A stretch of DNA of 64,000 nt from Rhodosalinus halophilus (lineage in GTDB: Bacteria > Pseudomonadota > Alphaproteobacteria > Rhodobacterales > Rhodobacteraceae), in assembly GCF_003298775.1 (NCBI RefSeq), contig NZ_QNTQ01000005.1, forward strand, positions 186,001 through 250,000, given 5' to 3'. Below the pieces are notes generated by a model. It was not told the origin of the DNA. It worked only from the letters and a program-made list of their open reading frames with translations, and did not search any database. A program made the position numbers and the translations under genes. Numbering within the stretch: the stretch's first letter is position 1; every line of letters starts with the position of its first letter. Of this stretch, positions 25,352 through 33,651 are shown one piece after another.

Positions 25352-25609
25352 TCAGAGAAGCAGGCGCCAGATCAGGTAATTGGGCGCGAGCATCGCGAAG
25401 GCGATGAGAAACAGCCGCGCATAGTGCACGGTCTTGCCGAGCCGCCCGCCGCCCTGCGTCGCCGGGCCGAGGCTCATGATGCCGGCCATCACGGCGTAGC
25501 CGCCGGCCTCGCGCTTCACCGCCTTCTGCCGCAGCGAGGCGAGCGCCGCCTCGCGCCGCGCCGCCAGTTCCGGCGGAAGCTCCTGCTCGAGCTGGGTGCT
25601 GCCGTCCAT
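25352..25609 (-). CDS. Small membrane protein of unknown function
   Basis: An 85-residue protein: a charged N-terminal half (ELAARREAALASLRQKAVKR) and one or two hydrophobic segments at the C-terminus (LFLIAFAMLAPNYLIWRLLL). A GGAGGGACAGG sequence directly precedes the ATG, which supports it being real. I do not recognise the family. Confidence 0.6.
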   Translation of the reverse strand: MDGSTQLEQELPPELAARREAALASLRQKAVKREAGGYAVMAGIMSLGPATQGGGRLGKTVHYARLFLIAFAMLAPNYLIWRLLL

Positions 25610-25749
25610 CCTGTCCCTCCTTCGTCAAGCTGCCACCTCGAGTTAGCTGGTCGTCCACGGTTGTCGACCCGTGACGTTGCCGCACCGCGCGCGTTGGACG
25701 GGCCGGCGCGGCGCGCTATGGTGACGCAGGTGGCTGGACGAGGCGCGGC

Positions 25750-26637
25750 ATGAATCATCGAGGCTTGCTCGCGACGATTCCGCAGGCCGATCGCGCGCGC
25801 CTGACGGCCCGCTCGAGCGGGCCGGGCCTGCGCCGCCTGGGGGTGCACGGCGGCGCGATTCTGCTGCTCGGGGCGGCAATCGCGGCGCGCGTGCCGGGCT
25901 GGCCGCTCATCCTGCCGGTGCAGGGCGTGCTGCTCGCGTTTCTCTTCACGCTGCAGCACGAGACGACGCACAAGACGCCCTTCGCCGACGATCGGCTCAA
26001 CGACTGGGTGGGCCGCATCGCCGGCGTGTTGATCGTGCAGCCCTTCGCCTGGTTCCGCTATTTCCACCTCGCGCATCACCGCCACACCAACGATCCCGAC
26101 CGCGACCCCGAACGCGCAGCGGAGAAGCCCGGGAGCTGGCCGGCCTTCCTCTGGCATCTCTCGACGATCGGCTACTGGCGGGACAAGGCGGCGGTGCTGT
26201 GGACCAACGCCTTCGGCCGGATCGAGGCGGAATACCTGCCGCGCAGCGTGCACCCGCGGCTGCGCCGGGAGGCGCGGGTCATGCTGGCGGCCTACGCTTT
26301 GGCCGCCGCGCTGATGGCGACAGTCGCGCCCTGGCTCTTCACGGCCTGGCTATTGCCGCTGGCGCTCGGCTTCCCGGCCCTGCGGCTCTACCTTCTGGCC
26401 GAGCACGGACGCTGCCCGGCCGTGGCCGACATGTTCGCCAACACGCGCACCACGTTCACCACCGGGCTGGTGCGGTTTCTCGCCTGGAACATGCCCTATC
26501 ACGCCGAACACCACGCCTGGCCCTCCGTCCCCTTCCACAAGCTGCCCGACCTCCACCGGATCGCGCGGCCGCATCTGAAGGAGACCGAACAGGGCTACGC
26601 CCGCTTCACGCGGCGGTATGCGGCCTCCCTTCGCTGA
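25750..26637 (+). CDS. Membrane fatty acid desaturase-type protein
   Basis: A 295-residue integral membrane di-iron enzyme. The three histidine boxes are present: QHETTHKT (HxxxH), HLAHHRHTND (HxxHH) and HAEHHAW (HxxHH), between hydrophobic segments. It probably introduces a double bond or hydroxyl into a lipid or carotenoid; which one is not evident. No redox partner lies next to it. Confidence 0.85.
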   Translation: MNHRGLLATIPQADRARLTARSSGPGLRRLGVHGGAILLLGAAIAARVPGWPLILPVQGVLLAFLFTLQHETTHKTPFADDRLNDWVGRIAGVLIVQPFAWFRYFHLAHHRHTNDPDRDPERAAEKPGSWPAFLWHLSTIGYWRDKAAVLWTNAFGRIEAEYLPRSVHPRLRREARVMLAAYALAAALMATVAPWLFTAWLLPLALGFPALRLYLLAEHGRCPAVADMFANTRTTFTTGLVRFLAWNMPYHAEHHAWPSVPFHKLPDLHRIARPHLKETEQGYARFTRRYAASLR

Positions 26638-26649
26638 GGCGTCCTCAGC

Positions 26650-27588
26650 TCAGTCGGCGAGCAAGGCGTCGATCCGCTCCAGCGTCTCGATATCCGCCGC
26701 GATCTGCGCCTCGCTCGCCTCGGCGTCCATCCAGTAGACGAGCGCGCCCGTCTCCTCGGCCACCTGCTGCGCACGATCGCTGGCGATCGTCTGCCGCGCG
26801 ACGGCGATGATCTTGTCGCGGACGTCCTGCGGGGTGTCCTCATGCACGAAGAGGCCGTTCCAGGTCGAGATGTCCAGTTCCGGCGCGAGCTCTCCGATGG
26901 TCGGCGTCTCGGGCAGGATCGCGATGCGCTCGCTGGTCATCGCTGCGAGCATGGTGACCTCGTCCAGGCAGGGCAGGATCAGCTGCAAGGTCGTGTTTAT
27001 GACGTCGGCGTCGCCGCTGGCGAGCGTGTTGCAGTCGAGCGCGTCGAAGGCGGAGTCCGAGGAATAGGCGAAGCCCATCTCGCGCGCGAGCGCCTTGGTG
27101 ACCCGTGTCGGCAGCGCCGCGCCGCCGAAATGGCCGAGCACCACGTCGTTGTCCTGCGCGTGCCGCGCCAGCGCGGCCATGTCCGCGTAGGGGGCGTCGC
27201 CGGAGGCGGCGATCACGAAGGGATAGGTCAGGAAGATGCCCAGCGGGTCGAAGGGGTCGGGATCGAGCGCGGGGATCCCGATCTGCGGGCCGATCACCGG
27301 CACGCCGATCACGAAGGAGCCGATCGTGTAGCCGTCGGGCGGCGCCATCGCCACCTCGACCGCGCCGGGGAAGGGTCCGCCGCCACCGCCCGGCTTGTTC
27401 AGCACCGCGGCAGGCACGCCGTAAGTCTCCTGGAAGTCCTCGGCGATCATCCGCGTCAGGATGTCCTCGAGGTCGCCGGGCGGCCAGGGCACGACGAATT
27501 CGACGGGCTTCTCGGGGTATTCCGCGACGGCCGGCGCCGCCGCCATCGCCAAAGGCGCTGCAAGCGCCGCGGTCAGGATCTTTTTCAT
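26650..27588 (-). CDS. Bug-family tripartite tricarboxylate transporter substrate-binding protein
   Basis: A 312-residue periplasmic protein with a signal peptide (MKKILTAALAAPLAMAAAPA, cleavage near AVAE) and the mature start YPEKPVEFVVPWPPGD typical of the Bug/TctC family, plus NKPGGGGG and PPDGYTIG. It has a strong GGAGGGACGAG site. The TctA and TctB membrane subunits are not adjacent, so it is an orphan receptor that must use a distant permease or act in sensing. Confidence 0.87.
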   Translation of the reverse strand: MKKILTAALAAPLAMAAAPAVAEYPEKPVEFVVPWPPGDLEDILTRMIAEDFQETYGVPAAVLNKPGGGGGPFPGAVEVAMAPPDGYTIGSFVIGVPVIGPQIGIPALDPDPFDPLGIFLTYPFVIAASGDAPYADMAALARHAQDNDVVLGHFGGAALPTRVTKALAREMGFAYSSDSAFDALDCNTLASGDADVINTTLQLILPCLDEVTMLAAMTSERIAILPETPTIGELAPELDISTWNGLFVHEDTPQDVRDKIIAVARQTIASDRAQQVAEETGALVYWMDAEASEAQIAADIETLERIDALLAD

Positions 27589-27699
27589 CTCGTCCCTCCA
27601 AGACTGCCGCGACGCGGGTGACGCCACGTAATCCATTGTCGCGGGGCGGCCCGCGTCTGTCAAACGCCGCGCGCCCGTGCCCGCCGCGGGCGCACCGCC

Positions 27700-28341
27700 T
27701 CAGCCCGGCCGGAACACCGCGTCGAAGGCCGCGAGCGCCGCCAGCGGCCCGGAGAGCGTCACCGCCAGCCCCAGAAGGGCGAAGAGCCCGTCGCGGGCGA
27801 GCAGGCCGGTCGCCATGAGCAGCACCGCGAATCCGAGGATGGAGGAAGAGAAGGGAACGACCTCGAGAAAGGGCATCGCCAGGCCGCAGGCCAGGCAGGC
27901 GGCTTCGACGAGGTGCCGGCCCGGCCGCCGCAGCAGAACGCGCCAGCGCGGACGCGCGTGCCTGTCCAGCCAGCGCGCCAGCCCGGCCAGCCGCGCGATT
28001 CCGGCGCGCGCCCTCGGCCCGCTCAGCCGGCGGCGTGTGAGCTTCCCCGGAAGCCAGAGACACTCCTGCCCCGGCCAGAGCATCTGGGCCGAGACAAGCG
28101 CGATGGAGAGCCCGCAGACCGACGAGAAGAAGGGCACCCCGGAGAGCGGCGAGACGACAAGGAGCGCGGGCACCATCAGCACAGGCAGGAACGAGCGGCG
28201 GCCGAACGCCGCGACCACGTCGCCGAGGGTGACGGGATCGCTCTGCGCCGCGGCGCAGAGCCTGTGGAGGATCTCCTGCACCGCGCCACCGACCGCCGTG
28301 TTTCTCCCGTCATCCGCCGCTTCGGCGCCGGGTCGCCCCAT
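27700..28341 (-). CDS. ExoD-family exopolysaccharide synthesis protein
   Basis: A 213-residue membrane protein starting MGRPGAEAADDGRNTAV, with ExoD-like features: LGDVVAAFGRRSFLPVLMVPALLVVSPLSGVP, a central basic region, and C-terminal hydrophobic segments. ExoD proteins affect exopolysaccharide production and alkaline tolerance in rhizobia. It is transcribed divergently from the DUF4396 gene, and the shared gap holds a palindromic GGAAC-type promoter readable on both strands (28400-28427). Confidence 0.8.
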   Translation of the reverse strand: MGRPGAEAADDGRNTAVGGAVQEILHRLCAAAQSDPVTLGDVVAAFGRRSFLPVLMVPALLVVSPLSGVPFFSSVCGLSIALVSAQMLWPGQECLWLPGKLTRRRLSGPRARAGIARLAGLARWLDRHARPRWRVLLRRPGRHLVEAACLACGLAMPFLEVVPFSSSILGFAVLLMATGLLARDGLFALLGLAVTLSGPLAALAAFDAVFRPG

Positions 28342-28399
28342 TGCGTGGTCTCCTTCGCAGGCGCAAGCTCGTGCCTCGGCGCCATCGTGCCGCGACGCG

Positions 28400-28425
28400 G
28401 GAACCGCACCGCCTCGGCTCCGGTT
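28400..28425 (+). promoter_or_regulatory. EcfG-type promoter candidate (plus half of bidirectional site)
   Basis: GGAAC at 28400, a 17-base spacer, and GGTT at 28422. It would drive the DUF4396 gene starting at 28454 with a leader of about 20 bases. Confidence 0.6.
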
Positions 28426-28427
28426 CC
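28402..28427 (-). promoter_or_regulatory. EcfG-type promoter candidate (minus half of bidirectional site)
   Basis: On the minus strand GGAAC (28427-28423), a 17-base spacer and GGTT (28405-28402). It overlaps the plus-strand promoter almost completely because the DNA reads GGAACC-N16-GGTTCC. It would drive ExoD, whose ATG is at 28341. Confidence 0.55.
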
Positions 28428-28453
28428 GCCCTATCAAGGCTCAGGAGACCCGC

Positions 28454-29116
28454 ATGCGCCAGACCCTCGCTATATTTCTCTCGCAACCCGCGGTCCTGAT
28501 CGTGTGGCTGGCCCTCTCGCTCGTCAGCGTCGCCATCCTGATCCGGGACTTCCGCCGCAACAATCCCGAGATCGGCCCCCTGATGAAGGTCGTCTGGGCG
28601 CTGACGGTGCTCTATTCGGGCCCGGTCGGGCTGCTGATCTACTGGACCACGGGGCGCAAGCAGATCCCGCGCGACACCATCTGGCGGCGTGGGTGGCGTT
28701 CGACCGCCCATTGCTACTCCGGCTGCGGGCTCGGCGAGATCGTGGGCCTGATCCTGGCGGTGGGCATCCTCGCGCTGGGCACCATGCCGACGGCCCTCGT
28801 CACCTTCGCCTTCGCCTTCACTTTCGGAATCGTCCTGACCCTCGGGCCGCTGATGCACGATGGCGTGCCCTTCGGCCGGGCGATGCGCGACTCGCTGGTG
28901 AGCGAGACCGCCTCCATCGTGGTGATGGAGGTGGTGGCCATCGGCGTCGATCTCTGGCTTTCGGGCGACGCGGGGCTGGGCGACGTGCTGTTCTGGACGG
29001 CCATGATGACCTCGCTCACACTTGGTCTCGTCGCGGCATGGCCGGTGAACGTGGCGCTCGTGTATTTCGGCGTGAAGGAGGGGATGCACGACCCGCGCGA
29101 GATGGCCAAGGCCTGA
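28454..29116 (+). CDS. DUF4396 membrane protein
   Basis: A 220-residue membrane protein with about six hydrophobic segments. The DUF4396 hallmark HCYSGCGLGEIVGLILA (histidine plus two cysteines) occurs at about residue 85. Function is not established; the His/Cys motif suggests metal or redox chemistry. A good GGAG site precedes the ATG, and a GGAAC-N17-GGTT promoter lies just upstream, placing it in the stress island. Confidence 0.8.
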   Translation: MRQTLAIFLSQPAVLIVWLALSLVSVAILIRDFRRNNPEIGPLMKVVWALTVLYSGPVGLLIYWTTGRKQIPRDTIWRRGWRSTAHCYSGCGLGEIVGLILAVGILALGTMPTALVTFAFAFTFGIVLTLGPLMHDGVPFGRAMRDSLVSETASIVVMEVVAIGVDLWLSGDAGLGDVLFWTAMMTSLTLGLVAAWPVNVALVYFGVKEGMHDPREMAKA

Positions 29117-29124
29117 TCGCCCGC

Positions 29125-30153
29125 CTACAGCAGGGTCTGCGCGAGGATCGCCAGCGCGTAGATGCCGAGGATCGCGAAACTCTCGATCCCGATGCCGGCG
29201 GGGCCGTGCCGCTGCCTGTAGAGCTGGCCCAGCGTCAGGACCGCCGTCAGCATCAGGCCCACCACCAGCCAGAACAGGTCGTCGCGCCCGATGGCGTGGT
29301 AGAGCGAGCCCTCGCGATATCCGACATCGGAGATCGTCAGGAAGAGCGTGTCGAAGGTGTTGCCGCCGATGATGCCGCCGACGGCGAGTTGCAGCGCGCC
29401 GCGGCGCACCGCCGCGAGCGTGGTCACGAGTTCGGGCAGCGAGGTGACGACCGCCGTCGCGAGCGCGCCCATGACCGAGGCCGACAGCCCCAGCCGGTCC
29501 ACCAGGACGCCGGCCACCTTGGCGATGAGCCAGCCGGCGGCGCCCATGATCAGCATCAGCAGCGCGAAGCGCAGCAGGAGCATCGCGGTGGACCGGTCGC
29601 GCGCCTCCGGTTCATCCGGTTCGTCAGGTTCGGTCTCATGCGTGCGGACGGGACGCCACATCGGCTTCTCGCGCACCTGATGCGAGGCATAGACGCCGAG
29701 CAGATAGACGCCGAAGAGCACGACGGAGGCCGGATGGACCGCAAAGAGCGCGACCTCCGGCAGCGCCCAGGCCGCGAGCGGCAGCGACAGCAGCAGCATC
29801 AGCAGCGTGCCTTGGAAAACGTTCGCGAGTTCGGCCGCGGCGTGTTCGAGATTGGCGCGGCGATGCAGCAGATCGGCCATGGCGAGGAAGGCCGTCTGCG
29901 CCGCGATCCCGCCGATGCCGTTGGAGAAGGCGAGCGAGGCGCGCCCGTCCAGCGCCGAGGTGAGCGAGACGATCGACCCCGAGAGCGACGTCGCCGCGCC
30001 GAGCAGCACGCCGCCCACCAGCGCCTCGCCCAGGCCGGTGCGGTCCGCGATCCGGTCGGCCATGCCGGTCAGCCGGGTGCCGCCGGTCAGGATGACGACC
30101 GTGGCGCCGGCGAAGAGCGCAAGAAGGATGATCGTATCGAGCGCAGCGAACAT
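29125..30153 (-). CDS. Sodium/calcium exchanger-like (CaCA family) membrane protein
   Basis: A 342-residue protein with two inverted repeats: ALVGGVLLGAATSLSGSIVSLTSA and ALATAVVTSLPELVTTLAAV match the alpha-repeats of CaCA exchangers, though the first lacks the usual acidic residue (TSLSGSI instead of TSxPE). A hydrophilic acidic loop (ETEPDEPDEPEARDR) separates the halves. Ion specificity is uncertain. It converges on DUF4396 and is divergent from the TrkH-type gene. Confidence 0.8.
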   Translation of the reverse strand: MFAALDTIILLALFAGATVVILTGGTRLTGMADRIADRTGLGEALVGGVLLGAATSLSGSIVSLTSALDGRASLAFSNGIGGIAAQTAFLAMADLLHRRANLEHAAAELANVFQGTLLMLLLSLPLAAWALPEVALFAVHPASVVLFGVYLLGVYASHQVREKPMWRPVRTHETEPDEPDEPEARDRSTAMLLLRFALLMLIMGAAGWLIAKVAGVLVDRLGLSASVMGALATAVVTSLPELVTTLAAVRRGALQLAVGGIIGGNTFDTLFLTISDVGYREGSLYHAIGRDDLFWLVVGLMLTAVLTLGQLYRQRHGPAGIGIESFAILGIYALAILAQTLL

Positions 30154-30251
30154 GACCCCCCAACACCACTGGCGGCGCCCGGTTTCAAACAGGAACCGCG
30201 ACAGACTGACCGGGATTGTGCCATGACTGGCGAAAAGGGAGACACGCCGCA

Positions 30252-31706
30252 TTGCAGGGACAGGCCAGCGTCTCTTGGCGCGCCAGGCCCGACAGGGTGC
30301 TGCGCGCCGCGCTCGGCGAGGCGCATGTCGTGGGCATGGTCTTCGCGCCCCCCTTCGCCGTGGCGCTGGCAGAGGGTGCGGGGCGGCTCGCCATCGCGCT
30401 TGGCTGTGCGCTGCTGCCCACGCTCGCAGGCGCCGCGCTGGCGCCGCGGTTCCCGCCCCAGCGCGACCTCAGACAGATCGAGGCGCTGGCGGTGCTGGTG
30501 CTGCTCTTCGTGGGCGTCGCCGCGCTCGCAGCGCCGGCTTATGTGACGCTGGGCATGCCCCCGGTCGACGCGGCCTTCGAAAGCGTCTCGGCGATCACCT
30601 CCACGGGGCTCACCGTGGCGACCGGCACGATGGAGTGGCCGCTTGCGGGCCACGCGCTGCGGGCCTGGATGCAGTGGTGCGGCGGCTTCGCGATCGCCGT
30701 GGCGGGGGTCGCGCTGATCCTCGGGCCGGGTGCGGCGGCGCGCGGCGCGGCCAGCACGATGGGGCGCGCCGGGTTGCCCGACCGCGACCTGCGCACCTCG
30801 ACCCGCCGCCAGGCGCGGGCGCTGCTCGTGGCCTATGTCGTGCTCACTGTGGCGGCGGTCGCGGTCTTCCTGCCGCTCTTCCCGAGCTGGTGGGAGGCGA
30901 TCGCCGTGGCGCTCAGCGCCGTCTCGACGGGCGGCTTCACGCCGCGCCCCGACAGTCTCGCCAGCTATTCGCGTGCCGCCCAGGCCGCGGTGATGCTGGT
31001 CTCGCTCGCGGCCGCGTTTTCGCTGCTGTTCTACGTGAAGCTGCGCCGCGACGGGCTGCGCGGCGCGCTCTTCGGCACCAATGCCGCGGCGATGCTCGCC
31101 TTCGCGCTGGGCGCTTCGGGGCTGGCCGCGCTCCTGCATCTGGCGCTGAGCGGCAGCCCGGCCCAGGCGCTCGACAGTCTGCTCAACACTCTGAGCGGCG
31201 TGACCACGGCGGGTTTTTCCGTCGCGCCGGTGGACGCGGCTCCGCCCCTGCTTGCGCTTCTGCTCGCGGTGATGGTGGTGGGCGGCGGCGCGGGCTCGAC
31301 CGCAGGCGGAATCAAACTCGAACGCGCACTCACCTTCGCGCGGGCGGTGCGCGTCGCGCTGCTGCGCCTCCGCGTGCCGGCCGAGGCCGTGACGCCGCTG
31401 ATGGCGAACGGCGAGCGCATGCCGGAGCAGCGGATCGTGGCGACGCTCGCGGTCGTCGCGCTCTACGCGGCCTCGGCGCTCGCCGTCTGGCTCGCCATGC
31501 TGGCCGGAGGTGTCCCGGCCCTGGCCGCGCTGTTCGACACGGTTTCGGCCCTCTCCACGGTGGGTCTCTCGGCCGGGGCGGCCGGGCCCGACCTCGCCTG
31601 GCCGCTCAAGCTCGTGCTGATCGCGGCCATGCTGCTCGGGCGACTGGAATTTCTCGCGCTCATCGCGGTGCTCGCGCCCGCGACATGGGCGCCGGATCGC
31701 GGCTGA
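30252..31706 (+). CDS. TrkH/KtrB-type potassium transporter
   Basis: A protein of about 484 residues with the four M-P-M repeats of K+ transporters; the pore-loop filters read STGLT, STGGFT, TTAGFS and STVGLS, each with a conserved glycine. No ATG fits; a TTG at 30252 has GGGAG about ten bases upstream and I use it, with a TTG at 30216 as the alternative. It is followed 17 bases later by the TrkA/KtrA-type subunit. Confidence 0.85.
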   Translation: MQGQASVSWRARPDRVLRAALGEAHVVGMVFAPPFAVALAEGAGRLAIALGCALLPTLAGAALAPRFPPQRDLRQIEALAVLVLLFVGVAALAAPAYVTLGMPPVDAAFESVSAITSTGLTVATGTMEWPLAGHALRAWMQWCGGFAIAVAGVALILGPGAAARGAASTMGRAGLPDRDLRTSTRRQARALLVAYVVLTVAAVAVFLPLFPSWWEAIAVALSAVSTGGFTPRPDSLASYSRAAQAAVMLVSLAAAFSLLFYVKLRRDGLRGALFGTNAAAMLAFALGASGLAALLHLALSGSPAQALDSLLNTLSGVTTAGFSVAPVDAAPPLLALLLAVMVVGGGAGSTAGGIKLERALTFARAVRVALLRLRVPAEAVTPLMANGERMPEQRIVATLAVVALYAASALAVWLAMLAGGVPALAALFDTVSALSTVGLSAGAAGPDLAWPLKLVLIAAMLLGRLEFLALIAVLAPATWAPDRG

Positions 31707-31723
31707 AGGAAAGGAAGGACGCC

Positions 31724-32395
31724 ATGCGCATCGTCATCGTCGGGGCCTCGCGTTTCGGAATCGCCACCGCCGAACAGCTCGTCGAGGAAGGGCACGACGT
31801 GGTGCTCGTCGACCAGGACGGCGCCAAGCTCGAACGTCTGGCGGAAGAGATCGACTGCGGCTTTCTGGAGGGCGACGGCTCGCTGCCCTCGGTGCTGCGC
31901 GACGCCTATGCCGACGGCGCGGACGCGCTGGTGCTGCTGACCAACGTGGACGACGTGAATATCCTCGCGGCTCTGGTCGGCCGGTCGGTCGGCTACCCCC
32001 GCGTCGTGCCGCAGATCGTCCGGCGGCAGCTTCTCGCTGTTTGCGACGAACTCGGACTGGAGAACCTGATCACGCCCCATGCCACGGTCGCGCGGTCGAT
32101 CGTGCGCTCGCTCGAAGAGCATGCCGACACGGCGCTCGACCTGCGGGCTTATTCGGGCTTCGACGTGCTCGGCTACAAGGTTCAGGCCGCGCAGGACGGG
32201 CAGGGCGTGTCTGACCTCGGGCTGCCGAAGCAGGCGCGCGCCATCGCGCTCACCCGCGAGGGCGAAGACCGTCTGCTCGACGAGGACACGACCGTGCGCG
32301 AGGGCGATCTGCTGATCGTCGCTGTCGCGCCCGACGCGCAGGATCGCATGGACCAGCTTTTCGCGGAGCCCGAAGACAACTCCGACGCGGAGTGA
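31724..32395 (+). CDS. TrkA/KtrA-type NAD-binding potassium channel regulator
   Basis: A 223-residue cytoplasmic RCK protein: an N-terminal Rossmann fold (IVIVGASRFGIATAEQLVEE, with the aspartate in VVLVDQD) and a C-terminal TrkA-C domain (residues about 140-215). It gates the TrkH-type pore encoded just before it. A GGAAAGGAAGG site precedes the ATG, and a terminator hairpin follows the gene. Confidence 0.9.
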   Translation: MRIVIVGASRFGIATAEQLVEEGHDVVLVDQDGAKLERLAEEIDCGFLEGDGSLPSVLRDAYADGADALVLLTNVDDVNILAALVGRSVGYPRVVPQIVRRQLLAVCDELGLENLITPHATVARSIVRSLEEHADTALDLRAYSGFDVLGYKVQAAQDGQGVSDLGLPKQARAIALTREGEDRLLDEDTTVREGDLLIVAVAPDAQDRMDQLFAEPEDNSDAE

Positions 32396-32417
32396 GTTCG
32401 AAAGCCGCAACGAAGGA

Positions 32418-32446
32418 GGCCCCGCGCCATCGTCCGGCGCGGGGCC
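32418..32446. terminator. Hairpin terminator between convergent genes
   Basis: A perfect 11-base stem (GGCCCCGCGCC/GGCGCGGGGCC) with a seven-base loop lies between the KtrA-type gene and the convergent gene ending at 32480. The T-tract is weak on both strands. Confidence 0.65.
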
Positions 32447-32479
32447 TTGCGGGTCCGGCCGCAGGCGGCCCTGCGCGGC

Positions 32480-33499
32480 TCAGTCGTTGCCCTGCGCGCC
32501 GCGCCGTGCGCCTTCGGCGATCCGGGCCGCGCTCTTGCGCGCTTCCTCGGCCGTCCTTTCGACCGCCTCTTCCGCGTCGGGCACCCGCTCGCGCAGGGCT
32601 TCGCCGGTCTCGCGCGCCATCTGGCGCGCCTCGTCCGTCGCGCCTCGCGCCGCGTCGGCGAGACGGTCGCGCTCGCGCCGATAGATGGCGTCCGCCTCGT
32701 TCATCAGCTTTTCCGACACGTCGCCAAGCCGCTCGGTTTCGAAGCGGGTGCGCGGCAGGGCGGCGGCGATCGCCGCACCGGCCGCGAGCGCCACGGCGCC
32801 GGCGACGAAGGGATGATGGCGCACCGTTTCGGCGGCACGTTCCGGCGCTTCGTCGATCGCGTGTCCCGCGCTCGACCGGACACGATGCGCGGCCTCGCGG
32901 GCACGGTCGCGGGCTTCGATGGCGCGAACACGGGCTGCCACGACGCGCGCCCGCGCTTCGCGGCTCATGCCCTCGGTGCCCGCGTCGATCCGGTCGCGCA
33001 GCGCATCGAAACGGTCCTCGATGTCGTCGCCGAACGCTTCGGCGCGCGCCCGGAGGTCGCGCGCACCGCTGCGCAGCCTGTCGCTGTCGGCAGCGTGGCG
33101 CAGCCGCGCGGCGCGACGGCGCGCCGCCTCGCGCGTCCTTTCGTAGGCGGCGCGCGCATCCTCGCGCTCGATCCGCGGCGCGAGAAGCAGGGCGATGCCG
33201 GCCGCCGTCAGCGCGGTGCCCACCGGATTGGCGCGCGCGGCGTCGACGATGCCGCTGCCGAGGTGCCGGGTCTGACGGGCAGCGCCGCTGAACCGGCCAT
33301 GCTCCTCGCCGTCCTCCCAGCGCTCGAAATCCGATACGCCCGGATCGACGCGCTCGTAGAGCGCTGCATAGACGGCGGGGTCGTCCTCGACAGTGACCGG
33401 GTCGGGCCTCGCGGCCCCCGGAGTCGCCCCGGCCGTCTGCGTTTCACCGCGCGGGACGGATCGCCTACGGAGGGGATCGTTGGTCTGCCAGGCAGTCAT
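32480..33499 (-). CDS. Helical, charged membrane-associated protein of unknown function
   Basis: A 339-residue protein rich in Ala, Arg and Glu. It has two short hydrophobic segments (NPVGTALTAAGIALLLAP near 90 and HHPFVAGAVALAAGAAIAAA near 230) between long predicted amphipathic helices, and its C-terminus (REARARV, EEARKSAARIAEGARR) resembles apolipoprotein-like or late-embryogenesis-type repeats. The composition is like DUF883/DUF3618 stress proteins. A perfect GGAAC-N16-CGTT promoter drives it from 33590. Confidence 0.7.
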   Translation of the reverse strand: MTAWQTNDPLRRRSVPRGETQTAGATPGAARPDPVTVEDDPAVYAALYERVDPGVSDFERWEDGEEHGRFSGAARQTRHLGSGIVDAARANPVGTALTAAGIALLLAPRIEREDARAAYERTREAARRRAARLRHAADSDRLRSGARDLRARAEAFGDDIEDRFDALRDRIDAGTEGMSREARARVVAARVRAIEARDRAREAAHRVRSSAGHAIDEAPERAAETVRHHPFVAGAVALAAGAAIAAALPRTRFETERLGDVSEKLMNEADAIYRRERDRLADAARGATDEARQMARETGEALRERVPDAEEAVERTAEEARKSAARIAEGARRGAQGND

Positions 33500-33565
33500 C
33501 TTGCGTCCTTTCTCGTCCAGAAGGGCCGTCGCGGCGCGTCCGACGCGCCGGTGTCTTGGACTGTC

Positions 33566-33590
33566 AACGACATCCCCCCGCTTGGGTTCC
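33566..33590 (-). promoter_or_regulatory. EcfG-type promoter, exact match
   Basis: Minus strand GGAAC (33590-33586), 16-base spacer, CGTT (33569-33566), an exact match to the alphaproteobacterial general-stress consensus. The downstream gene starts at 33499, giving a leader of about 60 bases. Confidence 0.75.
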
Positions 33591-33596
33591 GCGCGA

Positions 33597-33621
33597 GGAA
33601 CGAAGCGCGCCCGCCGCCGTT
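33597..33621 (+). promoter_or_regulatory. EcfG-type promoter, exact match
   Basis: GGAAC at 33597, 16-base spacer, CGTT at 33618. It drives the oxidoreductase starting at 33652. Its -35 lies six bases from the -35 of the opposing promoter, so the two stand back to back. Confidence 0.75.
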
Positions 33622-33651
33622 TCCTGCTCCCTGACGAAGAATGGAGACCCG

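Noticed and set aside
30192-30217. GGAAC-N17-GATT ahead of the TrkH-type gene
   Set aside because: Only two of four -10 bases match CGTT, and it overlaps one of the possible TTG starts; too weak to list as a promoter.
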